64,000 nt of DNA from Amycolatopsis cihanbeyliensis (GCF_006715045.1 NZ_VFML01000002.1:868001-932000); one strand, 5' to 3'; numbered from the stretch's first letter, positions 26,760 to 35,592 are shown. Numbers and translations: made by a program. Notes: generated from the sequence alone by a model not told the origin.

Positions 26760-27517
26760 TCCACTTCGCCGATCTCACCTGCCCGCAGGTGGAGGCCCTG
26801 CGCACCGGCAGCCGAATACCGGTGCTGCTGCTGCCGATCGGCGCTGTCGAGCCGCACGGGCCGCACGCACCGCTCGGCACGGACGCCATCATCTCGACCG
26901 GCATGTGCGAACGCGCCGCCGCGCGGTTCCAGGGCGACGCCGAGGTGCGGGTGCTGATCCTGCCCGCGCTGGCCTACGGGGTCACCCGGTACGCCGCCCG
27001 GTTTCCCGGGGTGATCGGGGTGAGCGAGGAGACCCTGCACAGGCTGGTCGTGGACGTCTGCCGGCAGCTGGCCGACCAGGGACTGCCCAGGGTACTGCTG
27101 GTGAACAACCACTTCGAGCCGGAGCACCGGGCCACCCTGGGCCGCGCCGTGCGCACGGTGGAGTCCCGGTGCGGCAAGCGGATCGGCTACCTGGACCTGG
27201 TGCGGCGGCAGCACGCCGAACGGCTCACCGCGGAGTTCCAGGCCGGCGAGTGCCACGCGGGCCGGTACGAGACCTCGCTGGTGCTGGCCGAGCGCCCCGA
27301 GCTGGTGGACACGGCGCGGATGCGCGCGCTCCCCCGGGTCGCCGTCGATATGCCTGCCGCGATGGCCGAGGGCAAGCAGGACTTCCCCGCACTCGGGATG
27401 ACCCAGGCGTACTGCGGCTCCCCCGCCGAGGCCACCGGCGCGGAGGGCGCCGCGACCTTCGACGTACTCACCACCATGCTCACCGAGGCCATCCGCGAAC
27501 TGGCGAAGGAGGCTTGA
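26756..27517 (+). CDS. Creatininase-family metal-dependent amidohydrolase
   Basis: 253 residues. Metal-site residues of the creatininase fold are visible: Glu32/His34 (VEPHGPH), Asp43 (LGTD), His119 (NNHFEPEH) and Glu172 (HAGRYETS). The family hydrolyses C-N bonds: creatinine, and in archaea a formamido-pyrimidine (ArfB). GTG 26756 overlaps the monooxygenase stop (GTGA). No classical formamidase gene is in the cluster, so deformylation of N-formylkynurenine is a possible role; ring hydrolysis of a later intermediate is the alternative. Both are inference. Confidence 0.75.
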   Translation: MIHFADLTCPQVEALRTGSRIPVLLLPIGAVEPHGPHAPLGTDAIISTGMCERAAARFQGDAEVRVLILPALAYGVTRYAARFPGVIGVSEETLHRLVVDVCRQLADQGLPRVLLVNNHFEPEHRATLGRAVRTVESRCGKRIGYLDLVRRQHAERLTAEFQAGECHAGRYETSLVLAERPELVDTARMRALPRVAVDMPAAMAEGKQDFPALGMTQAYCGSPAEATGAEGAATFDVLTTMLTEAIRELAKEA

Positions 27518-27519
27518 GC

Positions 27520-27687
27520 GACCTGCTCCGAACTGGACGGAGCTGCCCGAGGCGAGCGAAAGAACGCGCGCGGCGACAGCCCACGAGTGGCGAGGCCGGG
27601 CGCACCACCTGCGGAGGTGACGGTCATGACCGAAGTCCGAGCCCTGCCGAGCCGATCGTGTCGCGCGTTGGGAAACAGGCACTGAAC
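27520..27687 (+). repeat. Dispersed ~165-bp element, family B, copy 2
   Basis: Matches 40584-40742 directly and 10874-11051 in reverse. It fills the whole gap between the creatininase stop and the ligase start. Inside it GGAGGTGA is followed by an ATG at 27627 opening a 19-codon frame that stops three bases before the ligase ATG, so a leader peptide coupled to ligase translation is possible. Confidence 0.8.
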
Positions 27688-29220
27688 ATGGACTCCAACC
27701 TCGCCGCGTACTTCCTCGACCGCAACCTCGCCGACGGGAGGGGCGCGGACACCGCTCTGGTCTGCGGCGATCGGTCGGTCAGCTATGCCGAGCTGGTCGC
27801 CCTCTCGGCACGGGCGGGCCACGTGCTCGGCTCGCTCGGTGTGCACAAGGGACACCGGGTGCTGCTGGCGCTGAGCGACGGTGTCGAGTTCGTCGCCGCC
27901 TGGTACGGCGCGCAACGGATCGGCGCGGTGACCGCCGAGGTGTACACCTTCCTCACGGCCAAGGACTACGCCTACTACCTCGACTACACCGACCCGGCCG
28001 CGGTCATCGTGGACGCGACGACCCTGGAACCGGTGCGGCAGGCGCTGGCGGGCGGCGCCAGGGCCCGGGTACTGGTGACCGGCGTTCCGGATGCCGAGCT
28101 ACGACCGGATGAAAGTCCGCTGTGGACTTTGATGGAGCGGGCGCCGGCGGAGCTCGACCCGGTACCGGTGGCCGCCGACGAGGTGGCGATCTGGAAGTTC
28201 ACCACCGGCAGCACCGGCTCCCCGAAGGCCTGCGTGCACCCCGCGGGCAACCCGCTGGCCAGTTTCCGGAACTACGCTCTCGGTGTGCTCGGGCTGCGGG
28301 CGAGTGACCGGGTGCTCGCGGTGCCGAAGCTGTTCTTCGGCTACGCCCGGGACCTGGTCGCGCTGTTCCCGTTCGGCGTCGGCGGTACCGGGATCGCCTT
28401 CCCCGAGCGCAGCACGGCGGAGCTGCTGTTCGAGCTGATCGAGCGGCACCGGCCGACGGTACTGGTGAACGTGCCGACCATGATGAGCGCGATGGTCGCC
28501 CACCCGGCCGCCGCGGAGGCGGACCTGAGCTCGCTGCGGCTGGCCACCTCGGCCGGTGAGGCCCTGCCCGAGGCGTTGCACCGCAGCTGGGACGACACCT
28601 TCGGGGTCGAGGTGGTGGACGGGATCGGGTCCTCCGAGGCCTACCACATCTACCTCTCCAACCGCCCCGGCGAGATCCGGCACGGCAGCGTGGGCAGGCC
28701 GGTACCCGGCTACACCGCGCGGGTACTCGACGAGGCCGGGGCCGAGCTGCCGCGGGGCGAGATCGGCACGCTCGAGGTGGGTGGGCCGAGTGTGGCCGGC
28801 GGGTACTGGGACGCGCCGGAGAAGTCGGCGAGCACCTTCGGCGAGCACACCGTGCGCACCGCCGACCTGTTCAGCCAGGACGTCGAGGGGTTCTTCACCT
28901 ACCGGGGCAGGGCGGACGAGCTGCTGAAGGTGGGCGGGGTCTTCGTGGCGCCGAGCGAGATCGAGCACTGCCTGCTCGGCCATCCGGACGTGCTGGACTG
29001 CGCCGTGCTCGGCCACCCGGATGGCGGGCTGATCCGGCCGAGGGCGCATGTGGTGCTGCGCGCGGGTGCGACCACGGCCACCGAGGAGCTGCGGGAGTTC
29101 GCGCGGGCGCGGCTGGCCGGACACAAGTGCCCGCGGGAGTTCCGCTTCCTCGAAGCGCTCCCCCGCACCGCCAACGGCAAGCTCGACCGCCGCGCCCTGC
29201 GTGCCGAGGAGACCGCATGA
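27688..29220 (+). CDS. Aryl-CoA ligase, benzoate/2-aminobenzoate type
   Basis: 510 residues, ANL superfamily. The phosphate loop TTGSTGSPK is at about 171-179, the aryl-pocket segment PKLFFGYARDLVALFPFGVGG is typical of benzoate-CoA ligases, and the C-terminal hinge (YRGRADELLKVGGVFVAPSEIE) and catalytic Lys (TANGKLDRR) are intact. It would activate anthranilate (or a related benzoate) with ATP and CoA. The start ATG 27688 has no good ribosome site of its own and follows directly on a repeat element. The stop overlaps the next start (ATGA). Confidence 0.83.
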   Translation: MDSNLAAYFLDRNLADGRGADTALVCGDRSVSYAELVALSARAGHVLGSLGVHKGHRVLLALSDGVEFVAAWYGAQRIGAVTAEVYTFLTAKDYAYYLDYTDPAAVIVDATTLEPVRQALAGGARARVLVTGVPDAELRPDESPLWTLMERAPAELDPVPVAADEVAIWKFTTGSTGSPKACVHPAGNPLASFRNYALGVLGLRASDRVLAVPKLFFGYARDLVALFPFGVGGTGIAFPERSTAELLFELIERHRPTVLVNVPTMMSAMVAHPAAAEADLSSLRLATSAGEALPEALHRSWDDTFGVEVVDGIGSSEAYHIYLSNRPGEIRHGSVGRPVPGYTARVLDEAGAELPRGEIGTLEVGGPSVAGGYWDAPEKSASTFGEHTVRTADLFSQDVEGFFTYRGRADELLKVGGVFVAPSEIEHCLLGHPDVLDCAVLGHPDGGLIRPRAHVVLRAGATTATEELREFARARLAGHKCPREFRFLEALPRTANGKLDRRALRAEETA

Positions 29221-29912
29221 CGGGCAGGGTCGTGGTGGTCACCGGCGGGACGCGGGGTATCGGCGCCGCGGTGGCGCGGCGGTTCGCCGACGCCGGTGAC
29301 GAGGTGCTGGCCCCCGGCAGTGCCGACTGCGACGTCACCGACGAGGCCGCGGTGACCGCCTTCTTCGCCGGGCTGGACCGGGTGGACGTGCTGGTGAACA
29401 ACGCCGGGGTGGCCACCAGCGCTCCGCTGGCCCGCAGCACCCTCGCGGACTGGCGGCGGCAGTGGGAGGTGAACGCCGCCGGGGCGTTCCTGTGCACCCG
29501 TGCCGTGCTGCCGGGTATGCGCGAGCGGGACACCGGGCGGATCGTGACCGTGGCCTCCACCGCGGGCCACACCGGGTACCGGTACGCCTCCGGTTACACC
29601 GCGTCCAAGCACGCCGCGGTGGGGCTGATGCGCGCGGTCGCGGCCGAGGTGGCCGGCACCGGGGTGACCGCGAACGCGGTCTGCCCTGCCTTCGTGCGCA
29701 CCGAGATGACCGAGGGATCGGTCGCGCGGATCGCCGAGACCACCGGGCGGGGCCTCGCGGACGCCGAGGCGTCACTGGCGGCGGCCGCCCCGCTGGGCAG
29801 GCTGCTGGAACCGGACGAGGTCGCCTTCGCCGTCACCTTCCTCGCGGCGCCACGGGCGGCCGCGATCAACGGCCAGACCATCGTGCTCGACGGAGGAGGT
29901 TTACCGGGATGA
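29217..29912 (+). CDS. SDR dehydrogenase, 3-hydroxyacyl-CoA-type
   Basis: 231 residues, classical SDR: TGGTRGIG at 9-16, NNAGVAT, Ser in VASTAGHTG, and YTASK. FabG-like length and NGQTIVLDGGG end. Overlaps both neighbours by four bases (ATGA at each end), so it is made with the ligase and hydratase. It probably oxidises a hydroxyl or reduces a keto group on a CoA-bound alicyclic intermediate. Confidence 0.8.
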   Translation: MTGRVVVVTGGTRGIGAAVARRFADAGDEVLAPGSADCDVTDEAAVTAFFAGLDRVDVLVNNAGVATSAPLARSTLADWRRQWEVNAAGAFLCTRAVLPGMRERDTGRIVTVASTAGHTGYRYASGYTASKHAAVGLMRAVAAEVAGTGVTANAVCPAFVRTEMTEGSVARIAETTGRGLADAEASLAAAAPLGRLLEPDEVAFAVTFLAAPRAAAINGQTIVLDGGGLPG

Positions 29913-30736
29913 GCCCATTTCGGGCGTCGGCCGGGTTCACCGGGAACTGGCGGCATATCGACCTTGCCGTCGAGGACGGGGTGGCCACGGTGACGCTGTG
30001 CAGGCCGGACAAGCTGAACGCGCTGACCTTCGAGGCCTACGCCGACCTACGGGACCTGCTCGCGGAGCTGCCGCACCGGGACGACGTGCGCGTGCTGGTG
30101 CTGGCCGGGCAGGGCCGCGGGTTCTGCTCGGGCGGGGACGTCGAGGAGATCATCGGCGAGTTGCAGGGGATGAAGACCGCCGAACTGCTGGAGTTCACCC
30201 GGATGACCGGGGCGGTGGTGAAGGCGCTGCGGGAGTCGCCGCTGCCGGTAATCGCCGCGGTGCACGGGATCGCCGCGGGCGCGGGCGCGGTGCTCGCGCT
30301 GGCCAGTGACTTCCGGTTGCTGGCCCGTTCCGCCGCGTTCGCCTTCCTGTTCACCAAGGTCGGTCTGGCCGGCGCCGATATGGGCTCGGCCTACCTGCTG
30401 CCCCGGTTGGTCGGCCTCGGCAGGGCCACCGAGTTGCTGATGCTCGGGGACAAGCTGGATGCCGAGCGGGCCGAGCGGATCGGGCTGGCCACCAGCGTGG
30501 TCCCCGACGCCGAGCTGCCCGGCGCGGTGCGGGCGCTGGCCAGGAGGCTCGCCGACGGCCCCGCGGGCGCCTACTCGGCGACCAAGGTGCTGCTCACCAG
30601 GGAACTGGACATGGATCTCGGCGCCTCGATCGAGCTCGAGGCGATGACCCAGGCGTTGCTGATGACCGGCGAGGACCACCGCGAGTTCTACCGTGCGTGG
30701 TCCGAGGGCAGGGGGGCACGATGGACGGGGAGGTGA
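29909..30736 (+). CDS. Enoyl-CoA hydratase/isomerase family protein
   Basis: 275 residues, crotonase fold: oxyanion-hole segments LAGQGRGFCSGGDVEEI (about 66-82) and AAVHGIAAGAGAVLALASDFRL, then FTKVGLAGADMGSAYLLPRLVG. The Glu pair of true hydratases is not clear; Asp in AGADMGS is at the position used by hydrolases and isomerases, so ring hydrolysis of a cyclic beta-keto acyl-CoA is possible. It is coupled to the SDR upstream and overlaps the RidA-fold gene by 16 bases. Confidence 0.8.
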   Translation: MSPFRASAGFTGNWRHIDLAVEDGVATVTLCRPDKLNALTFEAYADLRDLLAELPHRDDVRVLVLAGQGRGFCSGGDVEEIIGELQGMKTAELLEFTRMTGAVVKALRESPLPVIAAVHGIAAGAGAVLALASDFRLLARSAAFAFLFTKVGLAGADMGSAYLLPRLVGLGRATELLMLGDKLDAERAERIGLATSVVPDAELPGAVRALARRLADGPAGAYSATKVLLTRELDMDLGASIELEAMTQALLMTGEDHREFYRAWSEGRGARWTGR

Positions 30737-31134
30737 CCCCGCACCGGGTGGTCACGGCAGCGGAACTGGCCAAACCCGTGGGTTACGCGCACGCGGTGGT
30801 CGCGGCGCCCGGCCGGACGGTGTACCTGGGCGGGCAGACCGCACAGGACATGAACGGGGAGATATCGGGTTCGACAATTTCCGAGCAATTTGACATAGCA
30901 GCGGGTAATGTGGTGATAGCGCTACGTGCAGCAGGTGGCGGGCCGCAACACCTGGTCTCGCTGATCGTGTACGTAACCGATGTGCCGGCCTACCGTGCCG
31001 CACTGCGCGACCTTGGCCCGTTGTACCGCAAGCATTTCGGCCGCCACTACCCCGCCGTCGCACTGCTCGGGGTTGCCGAGTTGTTCGACCCGGACGCGAA
31101 GCTCGAGCTGGTCGGCACGGCGGTCATCACGTGA
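30721..31134 (+). CDS. RidA/YjgF-fold protein, probable enamine deaminase
   Basis: 137 residues of the RidA (YjgF/YER057c/UK114) family: VYLGGQTAQDMNGEI, EQFDIAAGNVVIALRAAGGGPQHLVSLIVYVTD, LYRKHFGRHYPAVALLGVAELFDPDAKLEL. The Arg that E. coli RidA uses to hold imine substrates is Glu here (GVAEL, residue 120), which places it in a divergent branch that includes 2-aminomuconate deaminase. The presumed product of the monooxygenase/reductase is an enamine, so hydrolytic release of ammonia is a sensible role. Confidence 0.78.
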   Translation: MDGEVTPHRVVTAAELAKPVGYAHAVVAAPGRTVYLGGQTAQDMNGEISGSTISEQFDIAAGNVVIALRAAGGGPQHLVSLIVYVTDVPAYRAALRDLGPLYRKHFGRHYPAVALLGVAELFDPDAKLELVGTAVIT

Positions 31135-31135
31135 C

Positions 31136-31313
31136 AGGGAGGATTGTTCAGAACGACCCGGCGACCGCGGGCCGCCAGGCCCATGGTCACCGCGGCGCGC
31201 AGCGCCACCGGGTGGGTGGTGGTGGGCGACGGGCGGGAGGTCGTTGCAGCTCACCGCACTGGTGATGCGCATTGCAGACCTGAATAACCGACCGCGGAGT
31301 AGGACACAGGGCG
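31136..31313 (+). repeat. Dispersed 178-bp element, family A, copy 2
   Basis: Matches 1676-1853. The right terminal CTGAATAACC is intact, the left arm is changed (GATTGTTCAG). It fills the gap between the RidA-fold and acyl-CoA dehydrogenase genes inside the catabolic array and begins directly after the RidA stop. Confidence 0.8.
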
Positions 31314-31324
31314 TCCGCGAACGC

Positions 31325-31348
31325 GCTGAGAGAAGAGCTGAGAGAAGA
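31325..31348 (+). repeat. 12-bp tandem duplication at ribosome site
   Basis: GCTGAGAGAAGA occurs twice in a row at 31325-31336 and 31337-31348, just before the TTG start of the acyl-CoA dehydrogenase. The purine run continues to GAGAGG and likely serves as ribosome binding site. Confidence 0.7.
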
Positions 31349-31359
31349 GAGGTGTCGTT

Positions 31360-32484
31360 TTGACCCTTTCCGCCGAACACCGGGAGCTGCTCGAGGACAC
31401 CGAACGCGTCGCGCGCAAGCTGCAGCCATTGGCCGGGACCGCCGAACCGGGCGCGGTGAACCGGCCCCTGCTCGCCGGGCTGGGCGAGCACGGCCTGCTC
31501 TCCCGGCTGTTCCGGCGGGAGGACGACGGCTACGGCGCGGTGTCCGCGATGGATCTGTGCCTGCTCAGGGAGGGGCTGGCCAGGTACTGCACGGAGGCCG
31601 AGACGGCGCTGGCGCTGCAGGGTCTCGGCAGCTACCCGATCCTGTCCGCGGGCAGCACCAAGCTCGCGGACGCCTGGTTGCCCCAGGTGGCCGATGGCAG
31701 CGCCGTGGCAGGGTTCGCGATCACCGAACCGGAGGCGGGTTCCGACCTCGGTTCCCTCGCGCTGGCCGCCACCCGCGACGGGGACGGTTTCCGGCTCACC
31801 GGCGAGAAGGTCTATATCTCCAACGCGCCGGACGCCGATGTGTACTCGGTGTTCGCCCGCACCACGCCCGGTGCGGGCACCAAGGGAATCACCGCCTTCG
31901 CCGTTCCCGCCTCGGCGAAGGGACTCAACGGCGAGCGGCTCGCCATGCTGGCGCCGCACCCGATCGGCAGGCTGACCTTCGACGAGGTCTTCGTGCCCGC
32001 CGAGCACGTGCTCGGGCAGGTGGACGACGGGATGCGGGTCGCGCGCAGGACGCTGAACCTGTTCCGGCCGAGCGTGGGCGCGTTCGCCGTGGGCATGGGG
32101 CAGGCCGCGCTGGACGCCGCCGTGGCGCACACCCGCACCCGGGAGGCGTTCGGCAAGGCACTGCGCGAGTTCCAGGCCGTCTCGCACCAGCTCGCCGATG
32201 TGGCCACGCGGCTGAAGGCGGCCCGCCTGCTGGTGCATTCGGCGGCCGAGGCCTACGACTCGGGCACCGCGGACGTGGCCTCCGCGGCCGCGATGGCGAA
32301 GGTGTTCGCCACCGAGGCCGCGCAGCAGGCCGTGGATGTGGCGATCCAGGTGCACGGCGCGCGGGCGCTGGAGCAGGGGCACCTGCTGGAACACCTGTAC
32401 CGGGAGGTGCGGGCGCCGCGGATCTACGAGGGCGCATCGGAGATCCAGCGGGAGATCATCGCGCGGGACCTGTTCCGGTCCTGA
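31360..32484 (+). CDS. Acyl-CoA dehydrogenase
   Basis: 374 residues. ACAD landmarks: GFAITEPEAGSDLGSL (FAD/substrate loop), ARTTPGAGTKGITAFAVP, TREAFGKALREFQAVSHQLADVATRL, and the catalytic Glu in IYEGASEIQ. It oxidises an acyl-CoA to the 2-enoyl-CoA and passes electrons to ETF, encoded 4 kb downstream. A TTG start at 31360 follows GAGAGG. It is probably the late beta-oxidation enzyme of the array, although a family A element lies in the gap before it. Confidence 0.83.
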   Translation: MTLSAEHRELLEDTERVARKLQPLAGTAEPGAVNRPLLAGLGEHGLLSRLFRREDDGYGAVSAMDLCLLREGLARYCTEAETALALQGLGSYPILSAGSTKLADAWLPQVADGSAVAGFAITEPEAGSDLGSLALAATRDGDGFRLTGEKVYISNAPDADVYSVFARTTPGAGTKGITAFAVPASAKGLNGERLAMLAPHPIGRLTFDEVFVPAEHVLGQVDDGMRVARRTLNLFRPSVGAFAVGMGQAALDAAVAHTRTREAFGKALREFQAVSHQLADVATRLKAARLLVHSAAEAYDSGTADVASAAAMAKVFATEAAQQAVDVAIQVHGARALEQGHLLEHLYREVRAPRIYEGASEIQREIIARDLFRS

Positions 32485-32604
32485 CGCCCGTTCCGGTACC
32501 GCCGGTTACCGACTTTCGGCCGTTGATCAACATCTTCCGAGCGCAATACGCTGCACTGCGGGTGATCCCCGACTTTCTCCCCGTCCCCAAGGGTGTGATC
32601 CGCA

Positions 32605-34677
32605 GTGCCGTTCTCCGCAACACGTCGCAGCAGACGTGCGTCCCTTTCCGCGCTCACCGTCGCCACGGCCGTGGTCGCCACGCTGGGTGTGCAGGTGGCG
32701 CAACCGGCCGCCGCGCAGGCGAACCCCCACTGGCCCTCCCCGGAGCAGGTCGTGGCGCCGATCGATCCGCAACGTTGGGAGAATCCCGACGACATGACCT
32801 GGCAGGACCTGCGTCCGGTGCCGGGTGTCGACTGGTCGGACCCCAACCGCGAGCCCACCGAACGCACCTTCCGCGCCGCGCTGGTACTGGCCGACTACCA
32901 GGACGTGGATTTCGCCGTGACCAGGCCGACCGGCAGCGACATCTTCGGCAACCCGCGGATGAACGTGGGCGTGCCGCGGGAGAACGTCGCCGGGTTCTAC
33001 CGCGACTTCCTGAACCAACCGCAGCCGCTGAACCACCGGCTGACCATGCACGGCTACTGGATGGAGACCTCGAACGGGCGCTACGGCGTCACGCTGGACT
33101 CCTTCGGCGCCTACCGGCTGCCCGGTAAGAAGCACGAGTACGGGCTGAACGAGTGGAACCAGCAGGAGAACTGCCCCTCCGGCGACGACTGCGGCCGTGA
33201 CCTGCGCGCCGACGTGTTCGCACCGTGGAGGGCCGAGCACGGCGAGGACGTCGCCGAGGACTACGACGTGGTCTTCGTGCTGACCGCGGGCAACGACGAG
33301 TCCTCGACCTGGCAGGAGTTCGGCGAGATGCGCTTCGCCGACTGCGAGTCGATCCCCGCGGAGTTCGGACCGCCGGATCCCGCTCTGCCCAAGTGCTCCA
33401 CCACCCGGTACGTGCCGTGGACCTCATGGGGCGCCGCGGCCAACCACTGGCCGAACGCGCGTGGCCGGAGCACCACGCAGGCCGAGAGCTCGGGGCTCGG
33501 CACCTTCTCGCACGAGCTCAGCCACGTGCTGAGCATCGGGGACAACTACAACAACCCGTTCGGTGACCCGCCGCGGCGCAGCTACACCGGGCCGTGGAGC
33601 ATGATGAGCCGCGGCTCGTTCAACGGGCCCGGCGGCCCGCACACCCGGTATCACGTGCCGGCGACGCAGGGCGGTTCGGTCGGCGTGCACCAGACGTTGC
33701 GGGACAAGCTCCGGCTGGACGCGGTCGGCGAGGAACACGTGCTGCGACTGTCCAGGGAGGCACTGAAGTCCTCGGGTGTCGCGGTGATCACGGTGACCGC
33801 CCGCTCGGTCCCGATGGGCGTCGAGGGGAGGGACGGCCTGGTCGGGGTGAACGTGGCGATGGAAGCCGACCGCGGCCCGGCCTGTGACCCCGGCGAGGAT
33901 CCGTTGTGCGACGGCGGGGACTTCGACAACTACACGCTCGAGGTCATCGACCGGATGGGCTATGACTCCTTCGTGCCGGACGCCGGGGTGATGCTGGCCA
34001 AGACCAAGGACCAGGACCGGGCGCCGTTCGTGTGGACCGTGGACGCCAACCCGCAGGACATCCGCACGGTGGATTTCGTGCGGCCGGACGGGACCAAGCA
34101 GTACATGACCATCGGTGACTACCGGCAGCTTTCCGACGCCCTTTTCCACGCGGGAACCCGCTCCGGCAGCGAGTTCGAGTACGTGGACGAGGCCAACCGG
34201 CTGCACTTCTACATCCTGGACGTCCAGCGCGACGACACCGGGGTACTCAGCTACCGGCTGGCGGTGCGCTCGCTGGACGGTTCGGGGCCGCACACCCGCG
34301 ATGTCGCACTGCGGTCCGGTCGCCCGGTCGGCAAGGTGCCCGCGCGGGTGGCCACCTGCCGGTTCCCGCTCGCCAACACCGGCACGGTGCGGCCGGTCGG
34401 CGGTGAGCAACCCGAGGACGTCACCCCGTACGTCTCCTCGGACGTCTACCGGCTGTCCGCCTCGGTGTCCGGGCGCGGCTGGAGCGCCACCCTGCCGAGC
34501 GAGGTGGTGGACGCCGAGGCCGGCTCGACGGTGAGTGTTCCGGTGCACGCGGTCCGCGACCCTGCCGGTTCCCCGTGGGCGACCGTCCGCCTCGAGGCCC
34601 GCTCGGAGAGCGACAACAGCGTGGTCGCCCGCTCCACCTGCCGCCTGTCCATTCTGGACACCTTCCCCTGGCGGTAA
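32605..34677 (+). CDS. Secreted M6-like metalloprotease
   Basis: 690 residues. A signal peptide (Arg-rich start, hydrophobic core ALTVATAVVATLG, cleavage after AAAQA at about 38). The zinc site HELSH is at 303-307, followed by NPFGDPPRRSYTGPWSMMSRGSFNGPGG, the conserved M6 (immune inhibitor A-like) segment. The C-terminal third has beta-rich domains and cysteines. It is exported and probably degrades proteins outside the cell. No propeptide partner or secretion genes lie nearby. Confidence 0.8.
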   Translation: MPFSATRRSRRASLSALTVATAVVATLGVQVAQPAAAQANPHWPSPEQVVAPIDPQRWENPDDMTWQDLRPVPGVDWSDPNREPTERTFRAALVLADYQDVDFAVTRPTGSDIFGNPRMNVGVPRENVAGFYRDFLNQPQPLNHRLTMHGYWMETSNGRYGVTLDSFGAYRLPGKKHEYGLNEWNQQENCPSGDDCGRDLRADVFAPWRAEHGEDVAEDYDVVFVLTAGNDESSTWQEFGEMRFADCESIPAEFGPPDPALPKCSTTRYVPWTSWGAAANHWPNARGRSTTQAESSGLGTFSHELSHVLSIGDNYNNPFGDPPRRSYTGPWSMMSRGSFNGPGGPHTRYHVPATQGGSVGVHQTLRDKLRLDAVGEEHVLRLSREALKSSGVAVITVTARSVPMGVEGRDGLVGVNVAMEADRGPACDPGEDPLCDGGDFDNYTLEVIDRMGYDSFVPDAGVMLAKTKDQDRAPFVWTVDANPQDIRTVDFVRPDGTKQYMTIGDYRQLSDALFHAGTRSGSEFEYVDEANRLHFYILDVQRDDTGVLSYRLAVRSLDGSGPHTRDVALRSGRPVGKVPARVATCRFPLANTGTVRPVGGEQPEDVTPYVSSDVYRLSASVSGRGWSATLPSEVVDAEAGSTVSVPVHAVRDPAGSPWATVRLEARSESDNSVVARSTCRLSILDTFPWR

Positions 34678-34689
34678 CCCGCCGCCATC

Positions 34690-35592
34690 CTACGAGTGAC
34701 CGGTTCCCTGCATCTTCCGCGGGGAACCGGCACTCGGAGCGGCAGGGTGGCGGCGGTTCTGGGCGGGGATCCGGGCGATGCCGAGGGCGGAATGCACCGC
34801 GGACTCGGCCAGTACGGCCAGCTCCGCGCGGTCGGCGGCCTTGCCCGGCGCGATCTCCGGGCAGACGAACAGCTCCAGCACCAGGCCGCGCAGCCGGGCC
34901 ACCCGGCGCAGCGACTCGACCAGCGACTCGGGGCCGATGAAGGACGGCTGCGTGGTCTCCCTGCCGTCGGCGAGCCGGTAGCGCAGCGCGAGCGGGCGTA
35001 CCGGGACGCCGCCCTCGATGGCCGCCTGGAAGGTGGCGGTGGTGAACCGGCCGGATCCGCGCCCGCACCAGGTCGTGCCCTCCGGGGTCACGCTCACCAG
35101 CGACCCGGAGCGCAGCGCCTCGGCCAGCTCGCTGATCGTGCCGGGGAGGGTGCGCAACCGTTCCCGGTCGAGGAAGATGCTGCCCGCGCGGGAGACCAGC
35201 CCACCGAGCACCGGCCAGCCCGCGATCTCCCGCTTCGCCAGCGCGCGCATCGGGCGCAGCGTGTTGATCGCGATGATGTCCAGCCAGGAGATGTGGTTGT
35301 TGACCACCAGCGCGCCGCGGCCTTCCGGAAGGTCGCGCAGGTCGTCCCCGCCGTGTACCACCAGCCTGATCCCGAAGGCACGCAGCACACCGCGGAACAG
35401 CGTCCGCACCGACCGCCGCCGTGCCGCGGGTCCGAGCAGGAACAGCACGGGGGCCAGCGGCAACGCCCCCAGCACCACACCGGCGGCGGCCAGCAACCGC
35501 AGCACCCTGCGCGGGAAGGCGACCGTGGGGGCGCCGGTGGTCAGGCAGGCGGACCCGCAGGGCGATACCGGCATCCAGGCGTGTGTGCTCAC
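34690..35592 (-). CDS. olsA: PlsC-like O-acyltransferase (OlsA-type)
   Basis: 300 residues. One or two N-terminal membrane helices (about 25-50) and the PlsC motifs NNHISWLDI (H-x4-D), FLDRERLRTL and VTPEGTTW (PEGT), then a Pro-rich tail. GTG 35592 overlaps the GNAT gene stop (GTGA). Paired with an OlsB-like N-acyltransferase it would finish ornithine lipid by O-acylation; the same pair is Rv3026c-Rv3027c in M. tuberculosis, where the lipid role is less clear. Confidence 0.75.
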   Translation of the reverse strand: MSTHAWMPVSPCGSACLTTGAPTVAFPRRVLRLLAAAGVVLGALPLAPVLFLLGPAARRRSVRTLFRGVLRAFGIRLVVHGGDDLRDLPEGRGALVVNNHISWLDIIAINTLRPMRALAKREIAGWPVLGGLVSRAGSIFLDRERLRTLPGTISELAEALRSGSLVSVTPEGTTWCGRGSGRFTTATFQAAIEGGVPVRPLALRYRLADGRETTQPSFIGPESLVESLRRVARLRGLVLELFVCPEIAPGKAADRAELAVLAESAVHSALGIARIPAQNRRHPAAPSAGSPRKMQGTGHS

